Assembly: GCA_013339895.1 (NCBI GenBank)
Contig: JABACO010000053.1
Span: 124,001 to 188,000 of the forward strand
Direction of reading: 5' to 3'
From: Ephydatia muelleri
Taxonomy: Eukaryota > Porifera > Demospongiae > Spongillida > Spongillidae
Length of the DNA stretch: 64,000 nucleotides
The position numbers and the translations under genes are program-made. Positions 22,501 to 34,990 of this stretch are shown piece by piece. Within the stretch, counting starts at the first letter, position 1. Each line of letters starts with the position of its first letter. The notes below the pieces were generated by a model, which was not told the origin of the DNA, made no database searches, and saw only the letters and a list, made by a program, of their open reading frames with translations.

Positions 22501-22539
22501 TAAATAATAATAATTTTGGCAAATTAGGTGTGTTGTTTA

Positions 22540-22800
22540 GGTGTTGGTGGAACAGGTTCTTTCCTTCATGGAATGAGAGGTACATGTATCAATCTTCCTC
22601 GATCTCAACTGGAAGGATGCAGAGGCCATCAACTTATTTACAGATGCTTCTGGGACACTGGGCTATGGAGCATACTTTAATGGGGCATGGTTCCGCAGTG
22701 ATTACGATTTCTGCAGCACCCACCACCGAAAACTACTCCCAGGCACAGCATGAACTCTGGCACTATTCGTGACGGACCTGAGTATGAACCTCCAGCCGGG
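22540..22800 (+). pseudogene. DIRS RNase H fragment
   Basis: One frame reads LDLNWKDAEAINLFTDASGT, LGYGAYFNGAWF and THHRKLLPGTA before a stop. TDASGTLGYGAYF is the first catalytic-Asp region of RNase H in DIRS-type and related retroelements. The copy at 34.03-34.26 kb is almost identical. Confidence 0.65.
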
Positions 22801-23109
22801 GACTATCCAGGTGTACATATCAGCAGAGTCATTCCAAAAACAATTGTAGCCCCTTACTTTCCAATCTGCATACCTTTTCTCACAGTTGTTCTGCTCAATG
22901 AAGTAGACAATTTCACAATACATTAGCATATCCAATTATATTTGGTTAGTCCAACATGCTCTTGTATAATAAATTTTTTCCCAACTTTTGCTTGTTTTGA
23001 ATGACAACTGTTTGCACCTAATGAAGGGTATGCTTGTTATTTTGACACAAAATGGAAGGTTTTATGGAGGACATGCCTTTCAATAAATGTGTTATGTATG
23101 TCTCAAGGG

Positions 23110-23555
23110 GCATGGTTATGCATTAATTAATCACAAGGTCAGTGTGTAGCAAAAAATCGGAAGAAAATTAAGCCACCAATTTTTTTTTAGATACTTTTCC
23201 ACAGCAGTTTACAAAATTTTTGGTTAACGTAGCGGGAAAATGGTATAGTGGCCTGGGATTTTGATTTAAAGGCAGGTAGCCATTTTAAGTCCCCATAAAA
23301 TAGTCTGATCAGTTTATTGTCAAGCACTTGTCTTATCATAACACCCAGCCACAGTGTTGTTAATGAATATTATCTCCAAACTACATTCACATCACTCTGT
23401 GTACAGTTGACATAAATCTTGCTCTTAGGGCAGCACTGGCTTCCTGCATCTCCTTTCTTCTCAGTGAATATGTTCTACCAGTTGCATTGACAGAGGTCAG
23501 AACATCAGAGAGGTCTACATCAGGTGATCCTCCTATAGTTCTTATGCTCAGTGTC
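23110..23555 (-). repeat. Antisense ORF cassette nested in the DIRS element
   Basis: Minus strand ends VNATGRTYSLRRKEMQEASA then ALRARF and a short tail; related to 18555-19130. It lies between RNase H and recombinase, in the same place as in the 34-kb DIRS copy. Confidence 0.5.
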
Positions 23556-23599
23556 TTGTAACCTACACCATAACAGGAGTCCCAGGAGTCCAGCGAGCA

Positions 23600-24170
23600 C
23601 CAACCAAGGCATCGAATGTTCCATGCCAGCAGCCCACCTCAAGCCAAAACGTCAATCGATTACAAACGAGATGCTAGGGCAGATGCTTTCAGAACTTGAC
23701 AGGGATCACAAACCATCTCACGATTGCTTGATGCTCAACGCCGCCATCACGCTGGGCTTCTTCGGTCTGCTAAGGGTCAGCGAGTTTACAGTACCCAACC
23801 AGCATGGGTTTAACCCTGACCAGCACCTTACCGCAAAGGACATCACCATGCGTAAGGACAGCATGGTAGTTGTGATTAAGAAATCGAAGACAGACCAGAG
23901 GGGGGAAAGTTGCCAGATCAACATCGGTCACACACACACCAAGTGCTGCCCACACCTCGCAATGCAGAGATACCTAGGTCAGGTGACACGATCTGCAAAG
24001 AAACCCTTGTGTCTGTTTGAATCAAGGACAGCACTCACAGCCAGGGCACTGAGATTGGTCCTGCATCATCTGATCTGGAGGTGTGGTTATAGCACAAAGT
24101 TGTACCACACCCACAGCCTAAGAATTGGAGCAGCGACAGCAGTGTCTAGGAGTGGTCTATACTATAACTT
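23600..24170 (+). pseudogene. DIRS tyrosine recombinase lacking the nucleophile Tyr
   Basis: Long frame with TLGFFGLLRVSEFTVPNQ (Arg motif), VIKKSKTDQRGES (Lys), then YHTHSLRIGAATAVSRSGL (HxxR). Right after SRSGL the sequence jumps to the 3' tail (YYNLGG), removing the TIKNLGRWWSEAY segment with the nucleophile. All other catalytic residues are kept. Confidence 0.8.
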
Positions 24171-24449
24171 GGGTGGCACCTTCAGGGCTTCTACCCCAAT
24201 AGCTCACCTAACCATGGCCAGCGTAATGGTTTGGAACACAGACTGACCCAATGATAGCCAGCACTTGTCATTGGTCCCTGTTGGCTAGGTAGCAATCGTC
24301 CAGCTGCGGCGGTTGCCTGCCCCCTCAGTGGGCAAAACAGTGACAGTGAACATGGGCAGTAATCTCTGTGCATTACCCTGAGAGCTACCAAATATCAGGC
24401 ACACTTAGTGAAAGGGGAGCATCCCAGGGAAAACATTAATTAGATATTA

Positions 24450-25660
24450 AGTTTTTACCAACTTTCGTTATCTTGTCCTGTTAGTCTTTGGTTGAAATCC
24501 TTAAGCACAAACATACAATCAATAATGGGCTTTTCATGCTAATAATGAAATATCTATTAGGTAAGTTTCAAATTATGTAACAAAATGTGCTATTTGCATA
24601 GTTCATTTGTATAAACTCCCCCTTTTTGCCAGTCGTGAGAGTACCATGTATTCAGTTCATACCCAAAAAATCAGTGCCAAGAGAAGGTATTAAACTAGAA
24701 AGAGGCAAGTTGCTGGTACAATACTTCATACTCCAAAGGACTCTGGACTCCTATATCTGTTGTGGGCAACAATTGTACACTCTTCTGTGCCCACCTTCTG
24801 TAATGTTTTGTGTAAACATACATGTGTGGTATGCAATAGTGCACGTGTGCATGTACACTGTACATGTAGATATGCATGTGAGAAGACTTAATCATAGTAA
24901 TGGTGGTCTGTTATTCTAGACAGTACATGTACACTGTAGTTACACCTACATTCACATATACATGTATCTTGCTGGGGGGTCACATCCATTTCCATTTCCA
25001 TCCTCTTCTCTCCTCCCTCCCCCTTTCCATCTATCTCCCTGCTTTCAGCATTGTACAGTACGTCTCAGTTGTTATGTATTCATACATACATTGCAATGAT
25101 GGCATTGTTTGGAAGTACTCCTATAGTAGTTAACTTGTCCTTGGAAACTGGTTCAAAGAACTTGCACTGGCAGCTTAGAATATTGCTTGTACATTGTACA
25201 TAGAGATATTTCACTCAATTCAGTAACAAGGTTGACGATGTAACTACATGTACAGTACCACTCATGTGTGTTTTTGGGTTCGTGTGTAAATGTAAGCATG
25301 ATGTCATTCACAATGCATGAATTCTCACATCCCAGTCAGCATGTGGGCCATGTGCACCTGTATCCTAGTAGTTCTAATTAGAGCACTACGGTCCACAGCC
25401 TTGCACATCAGTCAGCTAGCAGTATGCACTTCATGGGTGTACATTGAATTCTGTGCATTTACTGTCAGGGGTATATGTCCAGTGTACATGTCATTCTGAT
25501 AATGGTCCGTATTAAACTAATGTACACACATAGCTTACACACCTTGCCTCAACTGGTTGTTGATCTACATGTAGGCTGGTCCAATCGTCTTGGAGCAAAT
25601 TTAATTGATAGGCCATTTTTGCATAAGGGATTCCCCTGGCTTCTCCATGTACTTGATACC
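24450..25660. repeat. Intron modules F (to about 24820) and G copies
   Basis: Module F here breaks off near 24820, before its ankyrin exon, and runs into ACATGTGTGGTATGCAATAG, a sequence otherwise found 5' of module G at about 13310. This is an exon lost by deletion. Module G follows at about 25030-25650. Confidence 0.75.
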
Positions 25661-25705
25661 TATTGTACTGTAGCTATTGTTCCCAGTCCATTGTGTGTTG
25701 CCCTG

Positions 25706-25768
25706 TCACACACACACACACACACACATACACACACACATACAGACACACACACACACACACACACA
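25706..25768. repeat. (CA)n microsatellite
   Basis: CA tract with ATAC and AGAC interruptions, upstream of ankyrin exon 7. Confidence 0.95.
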
Positions 25769-25967
25769 ATCACATACAAACAATACTATCTAAGGTCCAA
25801 ATGCATGCCTTAAATACATGTTCCCTAGCATGTAGATTAGATTGTGCATAAATGGTCTTGGGGTGGAATGGGGAGGAGGGACACATTGTGGCAGTGAAAT
25901 TGTTCAACCCGGAACCACTTTTCATGTGACAGTCCAGCCTCTGGTTATGATGACATTTGTATTGCAG

Positions 25968-26066
25968 AATGGTTGCAGTCCATTATACATTGCATGTCTT
26001 AATGGACATCTTGATGTAGTGAAGACACTATTGGAGGCTGGAGCTAATATCAATCAAGTCAATAAG
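25968..26066 (+). CDS. Ankyrin exon 7 (33-codon type)
   Basis: Acceptor GTATTGCAG, donor GTACAG, 99 nt. Reads NGCSPLYIACLNGHLDVVKT then LLEAGANINQVNK. Asn replaces the usual Asp1, and Leu11-Asn12 and Val-Asn-Lys at 31-33 recur from exons 2 and 4. Confidence 0.85.
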
Positions 26067-26099
26067 GTACAGTAGGTAGACATGAATTCAGTGGTTACA

Positions 26100-26930
26100 G
26101 GATGTCACACATGTCCATACATTGTATCTCCCTTACACTGGTTACATGTGGCTCCTTGGTATACATGTAGTACCTCCTACTCCACCTTCATACATGTACA
26201 TGTATCAAATTGCCTTTGCCATTTGCCATGACATGTGCAGTAGGTGCTATATCAAAAGCCTGGTAATTTATCATGATGTAACTACATGTACATGTATTGT
26301 GTAACATAACTATTGTACTGTAGCTATATTTCCCAGTCCATTGTGTGCTGCACCCACCTCCACAATCACATACCAACACAGAATAGCACAGTATTTATAC
26401 ACATAGAATGGGAGCCTGTAAACTGACATAGACTTACGGATGGGCCCACACACCCTCCATCCACACTATGCGATAAACCAGCAGTGAGGAATACCCTTCT
26501 GGTGATAAAACCTCATTGGAGAAAAATATCAACAAAAACCAATTTCAGTGTTATGGAACTGCTGATATAAAATACTTGAAAACACAAACAAACATTTGCA
26601 GGTATTAGTTTTCAAAGTTCTAACATATTCTATTATCAATGGTGTGAGTGTGTTTGTATGTACATGTGTGGTATCCATGTGCTGTGTGTGGTGTCCATGT
26701 ATTGTAACAGCTGCCCTTTCATCACTCTTCCTCTTCTGGTCTTACTTCACAAGAGTTGTGTTCCACACCAGTTGACACATGATGCACACAACATGACCTA
26801 CGCACAATATTATTATTTTTCCACCTTTTGGCCATTTTTCCCACTACTTTTGATCTATTTGAATGACATGCAGCTTCCCACAATCACATACCAACACAGA
26901 ATAGCAGAGTATTTACACACATAGAATGGG
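26100..26930. repeat. Intron modules H and I copies
   Basis: H (26120-26370) then I (26415-26930), without the Tc1-like insertion; provides the empty site at about 26650. Confidence 0.8.
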
Positions 26931-27019
26931 AGCCTGTAAAAGATAGCGAAAAATAGCAACCTCCATTTCTCACCTTTTTTTAAAATATGGATAGCTGCTA
27001 ATATCCCTGAGGCGCTTGC

Positions 27020-27530
27020 CTGACAGATGTGTATACATGGAGAGACCAAACACCAAAGGCAGCCCTGGTAGAGCGACTCTACCTGCACCTTCAGGATCCC
27101 TCCTCAAGCGAGCCAGAGCCAGAACATGAAGACATGCCCAACACTACACCCGAGTCTGAAGATTCCTGCGAAGAGGGTGCAACAACTGAGTCAACTCCAT
27201 ACATCTTCGACCAGTTTGCCTCTGCCCTTCACTGGATCATGGCCACCAACTATGCAGCAGATCTGATCCACTACCTTGATGATTTCCTCCTGGCTGGCCC
27301 ACCTGGACAACCCACCTGTAGTGAGTTAATGAAAACCATGCTTAGAGTGTGCGAGAGGCTGGGGATCCCAGTTGCCTTGGACAAGCTGGAAGGTCCAGCG
27401 ACCACCATCACGTTCCTTGGCATCACCATCAACACCACACTCCAACAGTTGCAGTTACCACCAGACAAGCTGCAAGAAATGATCCAGAGGAAAACCACCG
27501 TGAGTACGGAAAGAGAGTACAGAAATTGAG
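27020..27530 (+). pseudogene. DIRS ORF1/RT fragment with LDD box
   Basis: Continuous frame from 27029: acidic linker (TTPESEDSCEEGA), FDQFASALHWIMATNYAADL, IHYLDDFLLAGPP, LGIPVALDKLEGP and TFLGITIN. No leader, RNase H or recombinase attached. The right edge runs into GATCCAGAGGAAAACCACCG, shared with 4771-4812. Confidence 0.75.
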
Positions 27531-27792
27531 ATTTAAAAGAGATAATATAGTAGGGGATTGGAAGCAGAGGCAATTAGCACTGATTATCGCGGTGCATCCT
27601 AGGTAGAAGCCATTGAAGTGCTCCTTGCACAGTCGATAGGCCATGTCATCTTAAAATCTGAACAAGAAAAAATAATAGAACACACAAAGTGAAATAAAAC
27701 ATTTAGAATATACGCAATGGTTAACAAATAATGGAAATCACACTATGGTGTCTTTCTAAGAGCTTTTGACTTTTGAGTCGTCTTCTTCTGGG

Positions 27793-28104
27793 TCACTTGT
27801 AGTGCTCAACCCATGCACTAGCCATTGAAAAGCCTCGAATAACAATCCAGAGGTCAATGATCATGGCTATATCATCACTCCATGAAGCAGTCAATACTGA
27901 CCAGCAGAACAAGATGTCATCATTTTGCTTAATCTGAGCCTGCACATCACGAAGTTCAGACCCTCCTAGTACATGATGTCGTATGCAGTATTCCATGGCG
28001 AGGAAAAGCTCAAATGTAAGATTATTGATGTGTGTAAGACCTCCACGATCTATTGCAATAATCCATTCAGTAGATGGGCAATAACCCCATATCATCTCTA
28101 ACAT
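27793..28104 (-). pseudogene. Transposon-type ORF C-terminal fragment, family uncertain
   Basis: 103-codon frame: YCPSTEWIIAIDRGGLTHIN, FELFLAMEYCIRHHVLGGSE, LFCWSVLTASWSD, DLWIVIRGFSMASAWVEHYK. The RGGL followed by a hydrophobic helix recalls C-terminal regions of P-element/THAP-type transposases, and the last block looks like a terminal motif of transposon proteins I have seen but cannot name. No start, TIR or second copy in the window. Confidence 0.35.
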
Positions 28105-28575
28105 AACATAAATTTTTGGTGTTCCTTTCCAGCGTTATATACATGTAGTAATCGCACAACGCACTTTGAAGCTATGCTCTGTGTACCAAAGCACTTTTCA
28201 GGCCTAGTGGTATTGGAAAAAGCATACTCAGGAGGGTCTTGTCGCGCAACCGACCGTCGAAATATCCCAGCCAAAATAAGCGGTCACGTAACACATAATC
28301 TACGTCCTACTCAAGCAAGGATTAGTTTCAAAACTTATAACTTCCATCAATGCACAATACTACATCAGGAATATATTTAAAGCACAAAAGAGGGGCTAAA
28401 GCTTTACCAGGTAACGAGTGGTTACTCGGGCAAAACAAAAATCCATCCTTTCACTACTTTGAGCAGAAAACTAATGGCTATGAATTAGGCTAACGTTAAA
28501 TGAATACATAAGTCTAACCAGTATTAATATAACTATTCGTTGACCGCATTATTGTAACATTTTGACTTACACTGT
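28105..28575. other. Non-coding, nothing recognised
   Basis: Single-copy within this window. The short frame at 28174-28380 has no splice or homology support. Confidence 0.4.
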
Positions 28576-28579
28576 GTCT

Positions 28580-30760
28580 GTTGTTCTAGACAGTACATGT
28601 ACACTGTAGTTACACCTACATTCACATATACATGTATCTTGTTAGGGGGTCACATCCATTTCCATTTCCATCCTCTTCTCTCCTCCCCCCCTCCCCTTCC
28701 ATCTATCTCCCTGCTTTCAGCATTGTACAGTACGTCTCAGTTGTTATGTATTCATACATACATTGCAATGATGGCATTGTTTGGAAGTACTCCTATAGTA
28801 GTTAACTTGTCCTTGGAAACTGGTTCAAAGAACTTGCACTGGCAGCTTAGAATATTGCTTGTACATTGTACATAGAGATAATTCCCTCAATTCAGTAACA
28901 AGGTTGATGATGTAACTACATGTACAGTACCACTGATGTGTGTTTTTGGGTTCGTGTGTAAATGTAAGCATGATGTCATTCAATGCATGTATTCTCACAT
29001 CCCAGTCAGCATGTGGGCCATGTGCACCTGCATCCTACTAGTTGTAATTAGAGCACTACGGTCCACAGCCTTGTACATCAGTCAGCTAGCAGTATGCACT
29101 TCATGGGTGTACATTGAATTCTGTGCATTTACTGTCAGGGGTAAATGTCCAGTGTACATGTCATTCTGATAATGGTCCGTATTAAACTAATGTACACACA
29201 TAGCTTACACACCTTGCCTCAACTGGTTGTTGATCTACATGTAGGCTGGTCCAATCGTCTTGGAGCAAATTTAATTGATAGGCCATTTTGCGTTATATTT
29301 ATAAAAAGGAGCGTTTGGATGTGAAATGCTACAATTTGATGTTTATTTGGTTTTCGTATGATGTTCCTATCGCAAGTTACACGTGATGAAGTGAAGGAGA
29401 AGATGAATAAGGAAAACCAATTAAATGGCAGATTTGAACTGCCGCATTGACAACTCTACTGAAATGGCACCGTGCAACGATGTGTACGGTTGTATGTACA
29501 TATTTAATAGATTATATATAAAGGCAATGCTTCGGTATCTTTTTCAAACACTTGAATGAAAACCACACCCACGGAGCCAATCTTACATAGGACCTACTAG
29601 CGTGGGTCCTGATACCACGTCCTTTTCCCTCCCCCCCACCCCCTCTCCTCCCCATCTCTCTTCCCTTCTTTCACTCACCACTGGCTTACTGCATCTCCTT
29701 TGTGCTTAGTGAATATGTTCAGAGGATAGGAGAGGTAGCCATTTTAAGTCACCCCTAAAATAGTCTGATCAGTTTGTTGTCAAGCACTTGTCTTATCATA
29801 ACACCCAGCCACAGTGTTGTTAATGAAATCATCTCCAAACCACATTCACATCACCTTGTGTACAGTTGACATAAATCTTGCTCTTAGTGCAACACTGGCT
29901 TCCTGCATCTCCTTTCTGCTTAGTGAATATGTTCTACCATGGTTGCATTGACAGAGGTCAGAACATCAGAGAGGTCTACATCCAGGTGATCCTCGTATAG
30001 TTCTTGCGTTCTTTTGTAGACACCAGTGGTATAATCACTGTCCATTTCCGTCCTCTTCTCTCCTCCCTCCCCACCCTCCTCCTCTTCCATCTATCTCCCT
30101 GTTTTCAGCATCGTACAGTGTATGTGCACGTATCAGTTGTTATGGATTCGTACATACATCGCAATGATGACGTTGTTCTGAAATACTCTCTTACAAACTT
30201 TGTCCTTGGAAACTGGTTCAAAGAACTCGCACTGGCAGCTTAGAATATTGTTTGTACATGTACATAGAGATAATTCCCTCAATTCAGTAAAAAGGTTGAT
30301 GATGTAACTACATGTGCAGTACCACTGATGTGTGTTTTTGGGTTCGTGTGTAAATGTAAGCATGATGTCATTCAATGCATGTATTCTCATATCCCAGTCA
30401 GCATGTGGGCCATGTGCACCTGTATCCTAGTAGTTGTAATTAGAGCACTACGGTCCACAGCCTTGTACGTCAGTCAGCTAGCAGTATGCACTTCATGGGT
30501 GTACATTGAATTCTGTGCATTTACTGTCAGGGGTAAATGTCCAGTGTACATGTCTTTCTGATAATGGTCCATATTAAACACGATACATATATGTGCACAC
30601 ATAGCTTACACACCTTGCCTCAACTAGGCTAGCTGTTGTTGATCTAGGTTAGATCAATTGTCTTGGTGCAATAGTAAATTTAATCAATAGGCCATTTTTG
30701 CATAAGGATTCCCCTGGCTACTCCATGTACTTGATTCCTATTGTACTGTAGCTATTTTTC
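28580..30760. repeat. Mosaic of module G (twice), the 9.03-9.43 kb segment and the antisense cassette
   Basis: Module G at about 28580-29290; copy of 9.03-9.43 kb at 29290-29670, ending before its ankyrin exon; antisense cassette at 29690-30000; right end of the fold-back element at about 30003; second module G at 30030-30740. Confidence 0.75.
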
Positions 30761-30824
30761 CCAGTTGATTGTGTGTTGGCCTGTCACACACACCAAATCA
30801 GTTACTGTACAGTACATTGTGCAC

Positions 30825-30878
30825 ACTGCCACACACACACATGCACACACACACATGCACACACACACACACACACAA
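30825..30878. repeat. (CA)n microsatellite
   Basis: CA tract with ATGC interruptions, upstream of ankyrin exon 8. Confidence 0.9.
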
Positions 30879-31088
30879 TCACATACAAAAACAATACAAT
30901 CTAATGTCCAAATGCATGTCTTAAATACATGTTCCCTAGCATGTAGAGTAGATTGTGCATAAGTGGTCTTGGGGTGGGGTGGGGTGGGGTGGGGAGGAGG
31001 GACACATTGTGGCTGTGAAATTGTTCAACCCGGAACCACTTTTCATGTGACAGTCCAGCCTCTGGTTATGATAACATTTGTTTTGCAG

Positions 31089-31187
31089 TATGGCCGCAGT
31101 CCATTGAATGCAGCAAGTTGGAAAGGACATCTTGATGTAGTGAAGACACTATTGGAGGCTGGAGCTAAAATCAATCAGGCCACTCCG
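31089..31187 (+). CDS. Ankyrin exon 8 (33-codon type)
   Basis: Acceptor GTTTTGCAG, donor GTACAG, 99 nt. Reads YGRSPLNAASWKGHLDVVKT then LLEAGAKINQATP. Strongly altered ligand face: Tyr1, Arg3, Asn7, Trp11, Lys12, Ala-Thr-Pro at 31-33; also Lys27 in place of Asn/Asp. Confidence 0.85.
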
Positions 31188-31331
31188 GTACAGTAGGTAA
31201 ACATGTATTTTGTGGTTATAGGATGTCACACATGTCCATACATTGTATCTCCCTTACACTGGTTACATGTGGCTCCTTGTTGTACATGTAGTACCTCCTA
31301 CTCCACCTTACTACTGACATTTGTATTGCAG

Positions 31332-31350
31332 GATGTTTGCAGTCCATTTT
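31332..31350 (+). pseudogene. Ankyrin exon truncated after about 6 codons
   Basis: ATTTGTATTGCAG acceptor followed by GATGTTTGCAGTCCATTTT, then straight into CACATACCATAAGACTGG, which belongs to the downstream module H. The same junction type occurs at 43616, so one deletion event was probably duplicated. It lies inside the intron after exon 8. Confidence 0.7.
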
Positions 31351-31399
31351 GCACATACCATAAGACTGGTAATTTATCATGATGTAACTACATGTACAT

Positions 31400-32690
31400 G
31401 TATTGTGTAACATAACTATTGTACTGTAGCTATATTTCCCAGTCCATTGTGTGCTGCACCCACCTCCACAATCACATACCAACACAGAATAGCACAGTAT
31501 TTATACACATAGAATGGGAGCCTGTAAACTGACATAGACTTACGGATGGGCCCACACATCCTCCGCCCACACTATGCGATAAACCAGCAGTGAGGAATGC
31601 CCTTCCAGTGATAAAACCTCATTGGAGAAAAATATCTACAAAAATCAATTCCAGTGTCCTGGAACTGCTGCATGATAAAAACACAAACAGACATTTGCAG
31701 GTATTAGTTTTCATATTCTATTATCTATGGTGTGAGTATGTTTGTTAGTACATGAGTGGTGTCCATGTGTTGTGTGTGGTGATAAAACCTCATTGGAGAA
31801 AAATATCTACACAAACCAAATTCAGTGTCATGGAACTGCTGATAAAAAATACACACACACATTTGCAGGTATTGGTTTTCAAAGTTCTAACATTTTATTA
31901 TCTATGGTGTGAGTGTATTTGTATGTACATGTGTGGTGTCCATGTGCTGTGTGTGGTGTCCATGTGTTGTAACAGCTGTCCTTTCGTCGCTCTTCCTCTT
32001 CTGGTCTTACTTCACAAGAGTTGTGTTCCACACCAGTTGACACATGTACACAACATGACCTACGCACAATATTATTATTTATCCACCCTTTGGCAATTTT
32101 TCCCACTACTTTTGATCTATTTCAATGACTTGCAGCTTCCACAATCACATACCAACACAGAATAGCACAATATTTACACACATAGAATGGGGGCCTGTAC
32201 TCTGACAAAGACCTATAAATGGGCCTCCACCCACACCATGTGATACACCTACAGTGAGGAAAGCCCTTCTGTGGTTAAAATCTCATCGCAGATGAATATC
32301 TACAAAAACCAATTTCATTGTCATGGAGCTGCTGATAGAAAATACTTGAAAACACATGCATTTGCAGGTATTAGTTCTAACATGTACACACACAATCATG
32401 TCGACATTTATGTGACCACATATACATGTACATGCTCAATGTTGCAAATACCACGTTCACACATCTGCACTAATGCAGGTACATGTATATGTGGTCACAT
32501 AAAAGTCGACATGATTGTGTGCCATCCAGTGCATGTAGCAGGTGCTTTGATTATTGAAGAACCAGGGCTACATGTGAATATGTACTACAGGGTCATTCCA
32601 AGTCAAATCATCATGCTGTATGCCACCATGTCCTCTCATGTGGAACACTTTTGTCATGAGCTTGTTTAAAAATAATACTACTTTTGTTAA
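31400..32690. repeat. Intron modules H (end), I and J copies
   Basis: Module I is here partly repeated (TGATAAAACCTCATTGGAGA occurs at 31610 and again at 31780). Module J is interrupted by the inverted duplication at 32391-32519. Confidence 0.75.
32391..32519. repeat. 41-bp inverted duplication with 47-bp loop
   Basis: Left arm 32391-32431 (CACAATCATGTCGACATTTA...) is inverted at 32479-32519 with one mismatch. Sister copies of module J (21.42, 39.59 kb) have only the left arm, and about 280 bp that should follow are missing here. Confidence 0.85.
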
Positions 32691-33659
32691 ATTAGGTGTT
32701 GTTACATGTAGGTCCTAAACATTGTCAGCGAAGCCTCATCTTTAGATAAACATCAAAGGCCTAGCTAAGTATACTATCCCTGCCCAGCATATAGCCACAG
32801 ACCATAACCACCAAACAGGTTTAGGGGTCTGGTTCCAGGCATGGTATATGTAATAAGAGAGGTCTGGGAAGGGTGACTCACTCAGTCATCAGCCACTGCA
32901 GTTCGTAGTCATGCATGAACCGTAAGGAATTAGAAATGTTAGCGTGCGAGGTCCTCCGTCTTCGGCTTGGCGATGCGAAGTTTGCGATGACAGGAAACAA
33001 GGCTATTATAATGATTGAATTGTAAGCAAAATAAATAAATTAATTAAGACAAATTTTTTGGCCACATGCAATGTTCCTGTTAGTCTTTGGAGGACAAACT
33101 TAAGCATGAACATACAATTAATAATGGACTTTTGATGCTTATTGATGAAATATCTATTAGGTTATAAAGCTTGAAATAATGCAAAAAATGTGTAACTCAA
33201 ATATAGTTAATTCCCATTTTTGCCAGTTGTGAGAGTACCATGTAGTTAGTTTATACCCAAAACAAATCAGTGCCAGAGATATTAAGGCTTAAGATACAAA
33301 CTGGATGAGAAAACTTTAGCACCCTGTATTTGGTAACAACATAACTAATAATTTGTCTCAATTATTATTATTGTTAAACAAGCTCATAACAAAAGTGTTC
33401 CACATGAGAGGACATGGTGGCATAAAGCATGATGATTTGACTTGGAATGACCCTGTAGTACATATCAACATGTACATGTAACCCCTGCTCTTTAAGAATT
33501 AAAGAATTCTGACAACATGTAGCTTGCCTTGGACTGTTACATAACATGAAATTATTCTAGTCCTTGCTAGTACTATACAGGAATGTCATATCGATACATT
33601 GAATTACAGGGAAGGCGGGGCAAACATATACATGTATGTACAGGGTTATCTCACAATAT

Positions 33660-33971
33660 GGCCCTGGTAGAGCAACTCTACCTGCACCTTCAAGATCCCT
33701 CGAGCGAGCCAGAGCCAGAACGTGATGATGTGCCCAAAGCTACACCCGAGTCCGAAGATTCCAGCGAATCTTCGAGCGAGGGTGGATCATGGCCACCAAC
33801 TATGCAGCAGATCTGATCTACTTCTTTGATGATTTCCTCCTGGCTGGCCCACCTGGACAACCCACCTGTAGTGAGTCAACGGAAACCATGCTTAGAGTGT
33901 GCGAGAGGCTGGGGATCCCAGTTGCCTTGGACAAGCTGGAAGGTCCAGCGACCACCATCACAATTATGTAG
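33660..33971 (+). pseudogene. DIRS RT core, FDD variant
   Basis: An acidic linker (EPERDDVPKATPESED) is cut by a deletion, and RT continues in another frame (MATNYAADLIYFFDDFLLAG, LGIPVALDKLEGP). It ends at the AATAATAATTTT junction as in the 22-kb copy. Confidence 0.7.
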
Positions 33972-34029
33972 CCGACTTGATAATAATAAATAATAATAAT
34001 TTTGGCAAATTAGGTGTGTTGTTTAGGTG

Positions 34030-34260
34030 TTGGTGGAACAGGTTCTTTCCTTCATGGAATGAGAGGTACATGTATCAATCTTCCTCGATCCCAACTGGAA
34101 GGATGCAGAGGCCATCAACTTATTTACAGATGCTTCTGGGACACTGGGCTATGGAGCATACTTTAATGGGGCATGGTTCCGCAGTGATTACGATTTCTGC
34201 AGCACCCACCACCAAAAACCACTCCCAGGCACAGCATGAACTCTGGCACTATTCGTGACG
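34030..34260 (+). pseudogene. DIRS RNase H fragment, copy 2
   Basis: NLFTDASGTLGYGAYFNGAW, a few substitutions from 22540-22800 and ending at the same stop. Confidence 0.65.
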
Positions 34261-34569
34261 GACCTGAGTATGAACCTCCAGCCGGGGACTATCCAGGCGT
34301 ATATATCAGCAGGGTCATTCCAAAAACAATTGTAGCCCCTTAGTTGCCAATCTGCGTACCTTTTCTCACAGTTATTCTGCTCAATGAAGTAGACAATTTC
34401 ACAATACATTAGCATACCCAATTATATTTGGTTAGTCCTATACATTCTCTTGTATAATTAATTTTCTTCCTTGATTTGAATGACTACTGTTTGCACCTAA
34501 CGAAGGGCATGCTTGTTATTTTGACACAAAATGGAAGGTTTTATGGAGGACGTGTCTTTTGATAAATGT

Positions 34570-34990
34570 GTATGTCTCAAGGGGCATGGTTATGCATTAA
34601 TTAATCACAAGGTCAATGTGTGCCACCAATGTTTTTTTTAGATACTTCCCAACAGCATATTACATAAAATGGTATGGTGGCCTGGGATTTTGATTCAAAG
34701 GCAGGTAGCCAATTTAAGTCCCAATAAAATAGTCATCAGTTTATTGTCCCACACTTGTCTTTTCATAACACCCAGCCACAGTGTTTTTAATGAATATCAT
34801 CTCCAAACCACATTCACATCACCCTGTTTACAGTTGTCATAAATCTTGCTCTTGAAGCAGCACTGGCTTCCTGCATCTCTTTTCTGCTTAGTGAATATGT
34901 TCTACCAGTTGCAGTGGTTGCATTGACAGAGATCAGAACATCAGAGAGGTCTACATCAGGTGATCCTCCTATAGTTCTTATGCTCAGTGT
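34570..34990 (-). repeat. Antisense ORF cassette nested in DIRS copy 2
   Basis: Minus-strand frame includes GGSPDVDLSDVLISVNATT, GRTYSLSRKEMQEASAASRA and RFMTTVNRVM; a small in-frame insertion (TAT) relative to the 23-kb copy. Confidence 0.5.

Larger units (their letters stand above)
21955..24440 (+). mobile_element. DIRS-type retroelement, most complete copy 1
   Basis: Order: leader with GGTTCCAGGCATGG and TATATATAAG; ORF1/RT fragment (22161-22500); RNase H (22540-22800); nested antisense cassette (about 23110-23555); tyrosine recombinase (23600-24170); 3' tail (to about 24440). Internal deletions join ORF1 to mid-RT and cut RT before TFLG. No intact ORF set. Same architecture as 32690-35960, so the two are duplicates of one insertion. 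Confidence 0.75.
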
